From: Achatina immaculata
Lineage: Eukaryota > Mollusca > Gastropoda > Stylommatophora > Achatinidae
Direction of reading: 5' to 3'
Length of the DNA stretch: 64,000 nucleotides
Assembly: GCA_009760885.1 (NCBI GenBank)
Contig: CM019716.1
Location: 14,963,702-15,027,701 of the forward strand
Shown here: positions 1-11,438 of the stretch, one piece after another
How the letters are laid out: each line of letters opens with the position of its first letter
How positions within the stretch are numbered: position 1 is the first letter of the stretch
The notes under the pieces: generated by a model
What the model saw: the letters and a program-made list of their open reading frames with translations, nothing else
What the model was told of the DNA's origin: nothing
The model's database searches: none
Translations under genes and position numbers: made by a program

Positions 1-211
1 ACGTCTGCCTGTTTATATATATATATATACATAGACACACATACACACATATATATTTATATAAAATTGTGTAAAGTTTCTTAATTATAATAATGTCAAC
101 AGATAACATCGTTCTCACTTAATTATAGTAATATCAACAGATAAAGTTGTTCTCAATCTCACAGTTCATATGCAATTGAAAAGTATGAACAAAAGTTTAT
201 CAATCTCAATA

Positions 212-303
212 AACAAAGGTAGATAGAGGTGTATGGTACAGTTTTACAAGGTGGCAGAGGGAGTGAGTCAAGTTAGGGGGAAAAACAAATAGAAAGTATG
301 AGA
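212..303. repeat. Left arm of ~92-bp inverted repeat
   Basis: This segment is the near-perfect reverse complement of 1533-1624; both contain the complement pair around 'gtggcagagggagtgag'. The two arms bracket a head-to-tail pair of retroelement fragments, an RTE LINE and a PLE, both on the minus strand. The arms may be inverted ends of the PLE, since the second PLE in this window also has inverted ends, or the termini of an older foldback element. Confidence 0.7.
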
Positions 304-334
304 ATGAGATGAGAAGAGAATGTATAAATGAAAA

Positions 335-880
335 ACATACATCATCATCATCATCATCAGGTGCCGTGCCGACTGGCGTTGGCTATTATGCTTCTCCAGA
401 GTACACGATCCTTCATGCAGGCCATCAGTTCAGTTGGTGATCTCCTCTCACACCATCCCGTCAGACTGTCCAGTATCATTTCTCTTGGTCTTCCTCTTGA
501 TCTTCTTCCTTCTATTTTTCCCGTTGTTATAATATTTTCAATGCCCCCTCTTCTCATTGCATGTCCTATGAAAGTACATTGTCTCTCTCTTATCTTTCTG
601 ACAAGGTTTTTTTATCTCTCCAGCTCTTCTCATACATTCTTCATTAGTTATTTTTGCTGTCCTGGGGATTCGCAACATTCTTCTAATAAACCACATTTCT
701 GCTGCTTCCAATGATTTTTGTGCAGACTTGCCTATTGTCCATGATTCACTTCCATATAACAAGATAGGTTCAATATAGCATTTTAGGACTCGTTTTCTAA
801 CATTCATTGATAACGATGTGTTAGCTAATATGTTTCTCATTCTCTGAAATGCAGTCTTTGCTTGGCCTATTCTGTTCCTA
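335..880 (-). mobile_element. RTE-type LINE family 1, 5'-truncated 3' end
   Basis: On the minus strand this encodes the C-terminal part of the same reverse transcriptase as the copy at 21065-22951, with shared motifs such as YGSESWTIG, WFIRRMLRI and SRGRPREMILDSLTGW. The reading frame is broken between about 540 and 560. The 3' tail is a (CAT)n run at 340-358, which is (ATG)n on the element strand. Homology stops at 880, directly abutting a PLE 3' end. Confidence 0.85.
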
Positions 881-1532
881 AAACATACAACATCCGATAT
901 TTCGGCGTGAGCCTTTTTCGAGGACTACATACACAAACGAGACAAAAAAAAAACAAACGAAAAACTTATCTTAATGTGACATCCTCCAAAAGGAGGAAAC
1001 CACAGAAACGTGTGTCCATTAGACGATCCATAAAACCACGCGGCGCCACACAAAGGATAAGCCGATAGAGGCAATCGTAAGGAAGAGCGGAAAGAGGGAG
1101 TGAAACAGGTGGGGAAAGGGCAATAGAAATAGCTGCTAGAGGAGGTGTGGGGTGGGGGGGGGAGGAGAGCGGAGAGATAATGAATAAAGAACATAAACAC
1201 CTGCAGTGAGAAAATGTGAAACTGGTGAATAGGACAAGAAACTGTCACAAAAAAGGGGTGGAAAAGTAAAGAAGTTAATGGAAGCTCAAGAAATTGTTAA
1301 TTCCAGCTAGGCGGAGACAGCCAGCCTGAAAAATAAGGCGCTGTTCTAGGACCATCCGAGATCGTACATCAGCAGAACAAGGGCGGATCGCACTAAGAGA
1401 AATGTCCTGTTTTCCCCTATGGTTGATAAGGCAAAAATGTTTAGCCACAAGTGTCTAGGCCCTCTTAGAAATGTCGTTAAGATGTTGGCGAAAACGATCT
1501 CCTAAGCGTAAACCGGTCTTACCTATATACAC
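881..1532 (-). mobile_element. Penelope-like element fragment with GIY-YIG domain
   Basis: Read on the minus strand from 1532, the sequence encodes VYIGKTGLRLGDRFRQHL, then a degenerate VAKHF motif and an E-R-I-x-G-L-x-GIN ending. This is the GIY-YIG endonuclease end of a Penelope-like retroelement. It contains stop codons and lacks the reverse transcriptase. The 3' end (893-924) carries a hammerhead-like 'ggctcacgccgaaat' segment typical of PLE termini. It is a dead fragment. Identification rests on motif recognition, not a search. Confidence 0.7.
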
Positions 1533-1624
1533 TCTCATACTTTCTATTTGTTTTTTCTCACTTGACTCACTCCCTCTGCCACCTTGTAAAACTGCACCCA
1601 TACACCTCTATCTATCTACGTTTA
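1533..1624. repeat. Right arm of ~92-bp inverted repeat
   Basis: Reverse complement of 212-303 with a few mismatches. It begins exactly where the PLE coding homology ends, so it may be part of that PLE's inverted-end structure. Confidence 0.7.
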
Positions 1625-1667
1625 TTACGTGAACCAATTTTACTGCAGTCGCCATTCCTTTTATCTC

Positions 1668-2718
1668 TCAATAAGCAAAGAGCAGGTAGCTAACAAAAGG
1701 AGTACAAAAACCATATGTAAAATATACGTTGCCCACAGTGGAAAGTGCTGTGTTTTTGCTGGTGGTGGTGGTGGTTGCAGATGTTGTAGTAGTCGCAGGA
1801 GGTGTTAGACAAGCACTCCCACTTAAGTATAGATCTAAAATGTAATTATTACAGTTACCATTCACTTGAAGAGTCCCGTTATATGAGTCGTACCAGCTGG
1901 TTATAACTCGTCGCGGAGGACACGGGCAAGAGAAGAAGGAGTCAAAATATATTGTCAAATCAAGGGAATTAAGTGCTGTCAGTGATGTCACAGCAATAGG
2001 TATTTGAGTGAGTTTGGTAAATGAAAGAGACAAATGACTGAGGTGTACAAGTTTCTCGAAAGATGAGCTAGTAATCGTCGAAATGGGATTATAATCAAGA
2101 TGTAGAGTTATTAATAAGGAGTTATTGGGAAAGCTGGAATAAGTAATTTCTGTCAGTTTATTGTTGTCTAAATATAAATACTGAAGATTCCCTGGCAGCC
2201 TGTCAGAGGTAATCTCTGAAATGCTGTTATATGACAAATATAAAATGACAAGTTTGTCAAGTTTGTGGTATTTCGATCAAGTGACTATTTATAACGGAGA
2301 GTTCTTGCAGTGAATGTTCCATGAGACTGAAAGCATCATCAGGAACAGAACTTAACAGGCTCCTTTCTATGTAGATCTGTGTCACAACTTGAAGGGTTGA
2401 GAACGCGTCTGGCCAGGAGGTCAAACCTGCATTAAATAAAGAAAGTCTGAGCAACGAACTTCCAATGTTTTGTAGAGTCTCATTACCCCACGACTCAACG
2501 TTAACGCTGGCTATTTCTAATGTAGTCAGACTTGTTAACTGGAGCAAAGCGTTCGGTAGCTCAGTAAATGCGGCGTCCGATATTGAAAGCTCTTCTAGCG
2601 TGGTTGCCGATGATTCGAAGGCGTCGTCCGAGATGTTTGTAAGGGGGTGATGATTGAACACAAGCTTTTGTAGACCTGGAGGCAAACTGTTGTTGAATAC
2701 GTTGACTATGTTTCCATC
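1668..2718 (-). CDS. LRR-1 exon 3 (LRR domain, C-cap, stalk, tail; frameshifted)
   Basis: The acceptor is the AG at 2719-2720 after a pyrimidine-rich stretch. Reading continues to IEIPQT at about 2260, then resumes one base off as KLVILYLSYNSISEIT down to the stop at 1668. The C-cap cysteines (CPC...C...C) are followed by a Thr-rich stalk and a hydrophobic terminus ending in LLFAY. Confidence 0.85.
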
Positions 2719-3391
2719 CTAGAACAGGAAACGGCAAAAAAATAAAATAAAATAAAACGTTCAAACGTAAACAACCTGTAAAGATTGTAAAAACAATCTA
2801 AGTAAACAATCTGTTTACATTAAAACATATTAACCCTTATGTTTCTTTAATATTACACTGCACCCGTGCAATACACTTCTGTATTAGATTTTGAGTGGAC
2901 CTGTGCACGCATGAATGTCTTCTGTTTTCAATCCCTGAAATGTAATCTTTGTACATTTATTTTCTCATTCTTCTTGATCTGCAACATCGTATTCCTTTTC
3001 TTTATCAGTGTGTTAGATCTGATTCTTTACTTCTTGGAATGCTACATTTAATTTCTTTTCATTCTTCATGAACTCTATCTATTTATTTTTCTTTCTTGAT
3101 ATACTAAATCTACTTTGTCTTCTGTCTTGATATACTACATCTATTTTAATTTCTTTCTTTATATACTATATCTACATTATTTTCTTTCTTGATATATTAC
3201 ATCTACTTTAATTTCTTTCTTGACATACTACATCTAATTTATTTTCTTTCTTGATATACTATATCGTCCGTGTTTTATTTCCTTGATGTGCTGCATCTAA
3301 TGTTTTCTTTTTTTCTTGTTTTGGCATGCTAAATCTACTTTCTTTTGTTCTTGATGTGCTCTGTCTACTTTCTTATCATTCTTGATATGCT

Positions 3392-3935
3392 CATTCATTC
3401 ATTTGCATGTCCCTTGCGGAACTTTGCCTTCCTAACAGCACTCCTGTAGGCCTCTCGGTTGTGAGCAAGATGGCCTGCTGCTGCTGCGTCCATTTGCAGA
3501 TCGCAACGATTTCTTGCAGCCATCTTCGTTTTGGTCTTCCTCTTTTTCTTTTTCCCATTATGTATCCTTCCAATATGGTCTTCTCTAAATTATCATGACG
3601 TTTAATGTGTCCAAAATATTTAAGTTTTCTCTCTTTAATCCTCGTTACTGGCCAGCCTTCTTCAATATTAAGCTCTTGTAGTATAGATATATTTGTTCTT
3701 TTTTGTGCCCACGATATTTGGAGAACTCTTCTGTAGCATTTACATTCAAAGGCATTTATGAGTTTCTCAGCTGTTTTGTTAAATGTCCATGTCTCACAGG
3801 CATATGTTGCGATGGGAAAGATGCATGTCCTTAAAAATCTTATTTTTGTAGTTCTGTCTGCTCCTCTCCACAGATTCTTTATTTGTTTTACTTTCTGAAG
3901 AGCGATAGTTGTCCTCCTTTTAATGATATGCTACT
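3392..3935 (-). mobile_element. LINE family 2, (GAAT)n-tailed 3' fragment
   Basis: The minus-strand product contains GYIMGKRKRGRPKRRWLQ and upstream NAFECKCYRRVLQISW-like motifs, as in the copies at 13640-15512 and 41634-42372. The (CATT) run at 3392-3401 is the 3' tail. It lies in intron 2 of LRR-1 in the same orientation as the gene. Confidence 0.8.
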
Positions 3936-4329
3936 CCTACTTTTTTGTATATGCCTAAGTATTTCTTTTCTCCATTTGCTGGGCGCATTTAGCCCTCCTT
4001 GAACAAAAGTTGATGTTTGTGCTTATTAAATGGCATGGGTCTCATTTCTAATTCTCCGAGTGCAATAAGCACGTTTCATAGTCTTTTGTCAAGTAATCTT
4101 ATGTTCTGACAAGTGACTGATTATTTGTATAATTAATCCATGTAGAAGAAATTCTCGTATATTCTTTGTTCTGCGTCACAGAAATCAAACCACTCCCAAA
4201 TCTGTTCTGCTGTCCAATCCCGCAAACTGAGGTGCACGTACCGATTGTACCAATCACCCGAAGCTTGTGGGTTCTCCACATCCGTCCCAAGAGGAAACTT
4301 ATTCTTCCCTCATCTTGCCTCAGTTCTTC

Positions 4330-4739
4330 ATTCTACCGATGTAGAAGTTATTCTCCTACTACAGCTCTTCATTCTACCGATGTAGAAGTTATTCTCCTAC
4401 TACAGCTCTTCATTCTACCGATGTAGAAGTTATTCTCCTACTACAGCTCTTCATTCTACCGATGTAGAAGTTATTCTCCTACTACAGCTCTTCATTCTAC
4501 CGATGTAGAAGTTATTCTCCTACTACAGCTCTTCATTCTACTGATGTAGAAGTTATTCTCCTACTACAGCTCTTCATTCTACCGATGTAGAAGTTATTCT
4601 CCTACTACAGCTCTTCATTCTACCGATGTAGAAGTTATTCTCCTACTACAGCTCTTCATTCTACCGATGTAGAAGTTATTCTCCTACTACAGCTCTTCAT
4701 TCTACCGATGTAGAAGTTATTATCATACTACAGCTCTTC
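4330..4739. repeat. Minisatellite, 41 bp x 10
   Basis: Ten head-to-tail units of exactly 41 bp, each starting 'attctaccgatgtagaag', nearly identical to each other. It lies in intron 2 of LRR-1. The unit is unrelated in sequence to the other 41-bp array further along the same intron. Confidence 0.95.
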
Positions 4740-5774
4740 ATTCTAGCAAAAATTGCCCACACCAGTCTTCGAGATTTCCATCACGTCCAGTCTCAAAATA
4801 CAAACTTAATGTATTGAAAATATCTATTATGACAAATGCACAGAAGTAGGAAAAAAAAATAACTAAACATGTATGGAAATACAGTGAACTGAGAATGCTT
4901 CTAACATTTAGAAACAGAAACATTGATAAACCTATAACCTCATCAACAGAAACAGCCAGTGTGGTTAACCTAGAATCGCAACAACAGAAACAGTTTACTA
5001 TATGTGGAATCTCAAGAACAGAAAGTTTAATAAATCTGGAATTTGAACAACAGAAAGATTTTTTGTGAATCTATAATCTCAAGTCTTCTAGCTGTCTGAG
5101 GTATTTCCCAAATATCTAAGAAAGACACTCTGATAAAGAATAGACAAAAATGACAGGATTAGGAGAACCTGTTTAAGATAAATCAAAAACGTTTGGCTTC
5201 TAGAGATAATATACGTTTTAATAGCATTTATTTTCTTGTCCAAAAACCACTAAAGACAGATGGGAAACGATGAAGCATATTTTCAATTATAATTTCAGTG
5301 GGCTTCGAACTACCTGAAATATTTTTGCTACAAAAATGCAGCAGAGTAGTAGTGTCACTTACATACTAAATTTCGGACAGCTGTTACAGTGCTCCGTCTA
5401 TGGAAAGTTGAGTCTATCGTTCTGAAATCAGGCTAACATCAGCTAAGACCCTACATCATTTCTTAGAAGGGTCTGATTGTAAAAGTTAAGTATCATAAAA
5501 GCCTAACAAACGTGGTCAGAGGTCGACGTTGTTTCTACAGTGATGGAGCTTACAGAAAATCTCCTCATTGCAGCACACTAATACAGTATCTTTCCACCTT
5601 CTTGATAATGTCTAGGTTCATGAATAAACAATCATTCTCAGCCACCGTTACAGACACACATTGTCACCAGCCAGGGGCATATAGCAGATTTCATTTAAAT
5701 AGTTTTCGGAATGCATCGTTTTCTCTTGATTTACAACTTTGCTTCACAGAATCGGTTGCTTCATATGTACTATT
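4740..5774. other. Intron 2 of LRR-1, no recognised feature
   Basis: A+T-rich unique sequence between two minisatellites. No splice-flanked coding segment, RNA gene or transposon motif is evident on either strand. The 104-codon open frame at 5512-5826 (+) has no recognisable domain and runs into the repeat array. Confidence 0.5.
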
Positions 5775-6682
5775 CATCACTTTAAAATATGTGCTAGTGA
5801 TATTTGTTCTTAGACATTTACTTTAAAATGTGCACTAGTAACATTTGTTGTGCGGCACTTACTTCAAAACATGCACTAGTAACATTTGTTGTCCGGCACT
5901 TACTTCAAAACATGCACTAGTAACATTTGTTGTGCGGCACTTACTTCAAAACATGCACTAGTAACATTTGTTGTCCGGCACTTACTTCAAAATATACACT
6001 AGTAACATTTGTTGTCCGGCACTTACTTCAAAATATACACTAGTAACATTTGTTGTCTGGCACTTACTTCAAAATATACACTAGTAACATTTGTTGTCTG
6101 GCACTTACTTCAAAATATACACTAGTAACATTTGTTGTCCGGCACTTACTTCAAAATATACACTAGTAACATTTGTTGTCGGGCACTTACTTCAAAATAT
6201 ACACTAGTAACATTTGTTGTCGGGCACTTACTTCAAAATATACACTAGTAACATTTGTTGTCCGGTACTTACTTCAAAATATACACTAGTAACATTTGTT
6301 GTCTGGCACTTACTTCAAAGTATACACTAGTAACATTTGTTGTCCGGCACTTACTTAAAAATATACACTAGTAGCATTTGTTGTCCGGCACTTACTTCAA
6401 AATATACACTAGTAACATTTGTTGTGCGGCACTTACTTCAAAATATACACTAGTAACATTTGGTGTCCGGCACTTACTTCAAAATATACACTAGTAACAT
6501 TTGTTATCTGGCACTTACTTCAAAATCTGCGATAGTAACATTTGTTGTCTGGCACTTACTTCAAAATATACACTAGTAACATTTGTTGTCCAGCACTTAC
6601 TTCAAAATATACACTAGTAACATTTGTTGTCCAGCACTTACTTCAAAATATACACTAGTAACATTTGTTGTCCGGCACTTAC
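5775..6682. repeat. Splice-donor minisatellite, 41 bp x 20
   Basis: The reverse complement of each unit contains 'ttttgaagtaagtgcc', the end of LRR-1 exon 2 plus its splice donor. Copies of ACTTAC (GTAAGT on the gene strand) start at 5857 and recur every 41 bp through 6636; the true donor at 6677 is the twenty-first. Degenerate edge copies reach to about 5775. The unit runs across the exon-intron junction, so the array grew from the junction itself. Confidence 0.93.
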
Positions 6683-6787
6683 TTCAAAATCTGCGATAGT
6701 AACATTTGCTACGTTAACGCCTGTTTGCAGTGGCGGTATTTTCTCCAAATCGAAGCACTTCACAGTAGTATCTCTACAGTTACATTC
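6683..6787 (-). CDS. LRR-1 exon 2 (LRR N-cap)
   Basis: 35 codons, phase 0 at both ends, from the acceptor at 6788-6790 to a GTAAGT donor. The product starts ECNCRDTTVKCFDLEKIPPL and ends ADFE. Cysteine spacing CxC...C completes an LRRNT begun by the CPY of exon 1. It aligns with exon 2 of LRR-2, -3 and -5. It is too short to be seen as an ORF. Confidence 0.88.
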
Positions 6788-7389
6788 CTGAAAAGTATAA
6801 CATAGATCTCCAGTGTATTACAATTATCGTATTCTTAATTATATAACAGTTTAGCAAAATATTGGGTCTGTTGATATGAGCCAGAAAAACTATATGTATT
6901 CTAAATGAACTGAAATAAAGCGAGATATAAGGAATAAATTTTGATATAAATTTACTGTTACAGATCTAGAACTTCAGGGTCGATTTACAGGGAATCAAAG
7001 CGGCGACATCACTGTATTGATGTGCAGTTCTTCAAGTTAAATGAATGAAAACTGTTCAGTATGATATTGTTTAAGAGACAGTTAATATTTTATTGAATTT
7101 AACTGCGAAAAAAAAACACTACCTTATAAAGTTTGTATAAAAATTTATTATTATAAGACATCGGAGTATGAGCAGATGAAGTCCGGCAGCGTGAGATACA
7201 AAGTTGGAAAATGAAAAATTTAAGAAAGAAATACAAGTCTGAAGCTTTTATAAATACTGGGATAGATCGCTCGTGATATAAAGGCCAGTGAAAAGCGAAT
7301 GATAGCTTATGGAAGACATAAAACTACAACACGAAGATTATATGGTCAGCATAGAAAGCTTATGGAAGACATAAAACTACAACACGAAG

Positions 7390-7708
7390 ATTATATAGTC
7401 AACATAGAACTACATCACGAAGGTTATATAGAGCTTCATCACAAAGTTTATATAGAGCTACATGACGAAGGTTATATAGATCTTCATTACAAATTTATAT
7501 AGAGCTACATGACGAAGGTTATATAGAGCTTCATCACAAAGTTTATATAGAACTACAGCACGAAGGTTATATAGATCTTCATTACAAATTTTATATAGAG
7601 CTACATGACGAAGGTTATATAGAGCTTCATCACAAAGTTTATATAGAACTACAGCACGAAGGTTATATAGAGCTTCATCACACAGTTTATATAGAGCTAC
7701 ATTACGAA
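7390..7708. repeat. Minisatellite with ~24/48-bp period
   Basis: Alternating units of 'gaaggttatatagagctt' and 'aaagtttatatagagcta' types, giving a 48-bp higher-order period. It lies in intron 1 of LRR-1. Confidence 0.85.
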
Positions 7709-8136
7709 GTTCATGGCGATATACATTTTTTTTTTTTTTGCTTTATCTCTACATTCGTAGGTTGATTATTAGGTTGTATTCTTGTATTCAATATATGGAT
7801 TTTATACTTGCATACTCTATTTTTATTTAACGCACTTACAGCCACATGCACTGTTCTTTTGATATGCATCTCCTTGCAGGCAAATACCAGTTTTCACAGA
7901 CAGCTTTGCTGGCACAACCATGCCACGCTCACACTTTATACAACTCGGCTATTTGGAACGTAACAGTAACAGCTATAAGTATTCCTTGCTTTGTCGTGAG
8001 AAGACAGTACCTTTTAAACTGCGCCACACCATCTCTTGGTTATGAGATCGACGTTGGAGGCGCTAAAAATGTATTCATTACTTTTAAAACACGCACGACT
8101 CTATAGAGAAGTGCAAGGGCGGCGACTTATACTTAC

Positions 8137-8226
8137 CCTACTGTCGTACGGACAAATCGTGGTCATCCTTTGAGCAGTCAAGGTCGCGGTGAGAGTAGTA
8201 AACAGGAAAAATCTGACGGAGTTCAT
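8137..8226 (-). CDS. LRR-1 exon 1 (signal peptide)
   Basis: 30 codons from the ATG at 8226 to a GTAAGT donor. The peptide starts MNSVRFFLFTTLTATLT, a hydrophobic secretion signal, and ends TTICPYDSR. LRR-4 and LRR-6 share the MNS start, and all members share CPY just before the donor. Confidence 0.88.
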
Positions 8227-9640
8227 ATTAGCTTCAACTCTCAGAATGACAGGATGAGAAATATCCAGAAGTGAAATAAGAAAATACAAGATCAAACGTA
8301 GCCCGGAACCATTTACCAGATGCGTTGTAACTAATACACGAATTTTGTTATGATTTGTGTTACATGTACAGGTCAGAGATAAGAGTGTCTTGGCCACTTG
8401 AATTATCAGCCAACACATCGTTGTAAGATTAGTTTACAGCCAATATCTGTGGCGAGATGTGACTAAACAGACTTTATCTCGGCAAAGTTGCTGTAATTAA
8501 ACATTGCAAAAAATATGTTTGCCTGTTAGAGATAGACGAATAACGACTGCAGAAAAACTGGTTCAAATACACACAAAACACAGCAGTTAAAAACACCAAA
8601 ATATAAGAAAAAGATTAATCACTTAGATTTTTTTTTGTTGTGTTCAGTATTTTTCATCCGTTATATTGCTTTTGTAGGTGATACTTGAAAAAGGCTTTTA
8701 CCGAAATATTGGATTGTTCATCATGTTTACTTGCCCTTCTTACTTTCTGCCATTCTTGTTTCTGCACACTTTCCTCACTCTTTCCATACTGTGGTAACAT
8801 TAAACTACTCGCCTCTGTCAGCTTTGCCTACTGTTATGCACTTTGAAGTTTTTTGAGAGTCTGGCGTTTGTTTTATTATTTAAGAACTTTTCTAATATCA
8901 ATGGATTTGTCTTGCTAGTGTTGAATTATCGATGAATACATACAAACTCTGGGAAAATGTTAGTCATTTCCAGCTAATTCCTATCTTTATCTTAAGAATA
9001 TTACATGTGATTTTTTTTTCTTTCTGTTAGAAATCAAAAGAGACTACATATGATTGAACAACTACGCTGTTAGAATCTTCCTTTAGCAAACCAAATATTC
9101 CAGCCAATGGCTACCAGCATTCATGTCTTCTGAGTTATAATTAAACAGTCTGTAAAAATGACAAACATATTTTTTTTTACTGTGGCCTGCATATGTTCTT
9201 GCGCACTTTCAATCGACACCTGCCAGACAATGCCGACTTAAGCACCATTTTGTCCCCACGGGTTTCCTGCAAAGGAGGTCAAGTAAAGCAAAGATCCATC
9301 AGTAGTCGGGCTATCTCTGTTCAGTCGACAGTAGTGTGTTAGCGCGTTTATCAGGAACTGTCTTTAGTTCAAGTAACAAGTGTGTGACCCAACTCCTCCT
9401 CGTAATATAAAGGAGTAATTCTTTTCACTTTATCCAGCCAAGAACAGGTTATCTTCTGCTCCACCCACATCCACACCCAAATCCACAACCACACCCACAC
9501 CCACAAGATAAAGATAGTTTTAGTGTGAGCTCCAAACCGAGCACATATTGAACTGTCTGACTCGTGGAGGGTGGGGGATCTGGTGGTAGGAGAGCGGTAC
9601 TCACTGGATTTGTAGTGTGGCTTACAAACAACCACTTCAT
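8227..9640. other. Intergenic, mostly unique sequence; PLE-tail-like segment
   Basis: This is the 5' flank of LRR-1. At 8685-8712 'aaggcttttaccgaaatatt' resembles PLE terminal hammerhead-like sequence, also seen at 40543-40575. A short (CCACAC)n run lies at 9460-9505. No supported gene was seen. Confidence 0.45.
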
Positions 9641-9644
9641 TTGT

Positions 9645-9875
9645 TCAGTAAACGTCTAAACGATGTGCTACATTTGAACAGTAAGACGTCTAAGCGATAT
9701 GCTACAGTTGTTTAGTAAGACATGTAAGCGATGTGCTACATTTGTTTAATAAGACGTCTAAGCGATGTGCTATATTTGTTTAATAAAACGTCTAAGCGAT
9801 GTGCTATATGTTTAGTAAGACGTCTAGGCGATGTGCTATATTTGTTTAGTAAGACGTCTAGGCGATGTACTAGAT
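9645..9875. repeat. Minisatellite, ~34-36 bp x ~6
   Basis: Tandem copies of a unit containing 'aagacgtctaagcgatgtg', with variable length and point differences. Confidence 0.85.
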
Positions 9876-10304
9876 TTGGTGAGTTATAGAAAAAAGTGTT
9901 AAACACTTGTTCAGTTCTTTTTTCTAGGTTTTTGATCGGTGACAGGCTAAAATGTCTCCACGTAGTATTCCAAGTAGCCTGCACCTAGAGGGTGGTGGGT
10001 GTAGGCGACTGCCCCAGGAGTCGTGTTAAGGGAAGACGTCACAGCGGAGCATTCTTTCTTTATTAACCGTGGTACCCCCTGTACTACTTCCTTGCTACCT
10101 CCTTGCTACCATCTTGCTACCTCGTTGCTACCTCTTGCTTACCTTCTTACTACTTCTTTGCAAAATTGTTATGAATAATTGATGTGCATAAAGAAATAGA
10201 GTGTACACTTTTCTGGTTGTTTGGGGGTAGAGGGGGGAACTTTGTCTGGCTGGTCCTGGGCGCCGACGACCACTGGTACTAAGTATTCCTTGGGCCTCAC
10301 GCAG
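9876..10304. other. Intergenic, no recognised feature
   Basis: Unique sequence before the duplicated block. A short imperfect run of 'ttgctacc' steps occurs near 10090-10140. Confidence 0.4.
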
Positions 10305-10803
10305 ATCACTAACAAACTCTCTGCACTTCTCATGGTCTGCAGTCAGCTCTTTGTTAAATCAAACATTTTTTCATTTACTTAACTCAACGCCGAAAAAGAT
10401 TTCTAAACACGAAAAAGTGATATATTTATACCGGATACAAGACCTGGTTTAGATAATTAGTAGTTCATTACATTTTGTTAATAACATTTCACGTAACAAC
10501 CACAGAAATTTCAGAAAATGCAAGCAGACCAGCCAGAAGATAACTACCAAAGCGAAGAAACAGATACTGGATTCTACAGAACTATTTCAAACTTTACTAA
10601 CACAGAAAAGTGGGCTGAATGTGATGGAAAAATAAAACAAACATAACAGTTTTTTAAATTTCAGTGTTGTTTATTGTTCGTTATATACATATGGAAATAT
10701 ATCAAACCGATATTACATGTTGGTAGAGAGTTACATTTTAGGGATGAATGGCAGAATGACAGAAAGATTTGGGTTCCATTTCTTTTATAACAATTTGAAA
10801 ATA

Positions 10804-10804
10804 T

Positions 10805-10843
<39 letters not shown>
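10804..10843. repeat. (CT)n microsatellite
   Basis: An uninterrupted run of about 20 CT dinucleotides, upstream of LRR-2. The matching site in copy 2 (about 20590) is not expanded. Confidence 0.95.
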
Positions 10844-10846
<3 letters not shown>

Positions 10847-10983
10847 GTCTGTATAAGATTTCCTTGATTAACGATCAGTGTAATCATTAAACCGTTACTC
10901 AGCAAATTTGCTATTATAGCGCAAAAATAAAAGATTTGTCAATAATCTCGCACAGAACAATTCTAGTTTTTAATTCATCGAAT

Positions 10984-11000
10984 GTCGGCAGACATGCGCA
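10984..11000 (+). promoter_or_regulatory. Conserved upstream element of LRR-2
   Basis: The 17-bp block 'gtcggcagacatgcgca' is identical at 20753-20769 upstream of LRR-3 and kept with two changes at 62723-62739 upstream of the more distant LRR-6. Conservation in a rapidly diverging family suggests a regulatory element. No factor is assigned. Confidence 0.5.
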
Positions 11001-11071
11001 GACGCGCTGTATCACATTTTAACGTTTGCATAAGCGACATCGCCATCTCATTACTGACACTTGTTTCCTAG

Positions 11072-11079
11072 TTATAAAA
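11072..11079 (+). promoter_or_regulatory. Putative TATA box of LRR-2
   Basis: 'ttataaaa', about 270 bp upstream of the LRR-2 ATG, is preserved at 20846-20853 in the duplicate copy and weakened to 'attatagg' upstream of LRR-6. Confidence 0.4.
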
Positions 11080-11351
11080 CGACCAGCTCGACGAACGATT
11101 CGCTTTTCTTTGATACTAGTTACCATACAACACCTCTGTTTAAATTATAATCATGTATTTATGACTTTGTTCAGCTGACCAATAAAAATATTTTCTGAAG
11201 TCTTGGACTTTCTGACTTAGCTTAAACAACGTTGCGAATATGTTCCAGATAGCATTTTTCTTTTGTTCGGGAGGTTTTCACTCGTGTTGCTTATTCAATT
11301 TGAGGGTAGCTTGCCATTTTGTACTCTGAGTTCTCGCTCCAGGCAGTCGAT

Positions 11352-11438
11352 ATGAACTCAAACAGGAATCTCCTCATTTCGATTCTCATCCTCGCCTGGG
11401 CTGTGCTGGTCGTGGCCAAGATGTGCCCCTACAGTCAG
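11352..11438 (+). CDS. LRR-2 exon 1 (signal peptide)
   Basis: 29 codons from the ATG at 11352, ending KMCPYSQ before a GTGAAT donor. The hydrophobic core is LLISILILAWAVLVV. The start is fixed by identity with LRR-3 and by the position of the signal peptide. Confidence 0.88.

Larger units (their letters stand above)
1668..8226 (-). pseudogene. LRR-1: secreted LRR protein gene with one frameshift
   Basis: Three exons are read on the minus strand: 8226-8137 (signal peptide, ends CPYDSR), 6787-6683 (N-cap, ECNCRDTTVKC) and 2718-1668 (LRRs, C-cap and tail). All donors are GTAAGT and both introns end in AG, phase 0. Exon 3 starts DGNIVNVFNNSLPPG and contains repeats such as LSYNSISEITSDRL, a C-cap starting CPCPPRR, a Thr-rich stalk and a hydrophobic end. 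One extra T at about 2259-2260 shifts the frame just after IEIPQT, so the protein would stop early. Removing that base is not needed to recognise the family: both halves align with LRR-2 and LRR-5. It is either a young pseudogene or a sequence error. Intron 2 holds two 41-bp arrays, one built on the exon-2 splice donor. Confidence 0.8.

Noticed and set aside
328..714. 128-aa plus-strand ORF starting with a His run
   Set aside because: Antisense of the RTE 3' end; the His run is the (CAT)n tail.
4330..4739. CRISPR-like regular repeats
   Set aside because: Units are contiguous with no unique spacers, and the context is a eukaryotic intron. The same applies to the other arrays.
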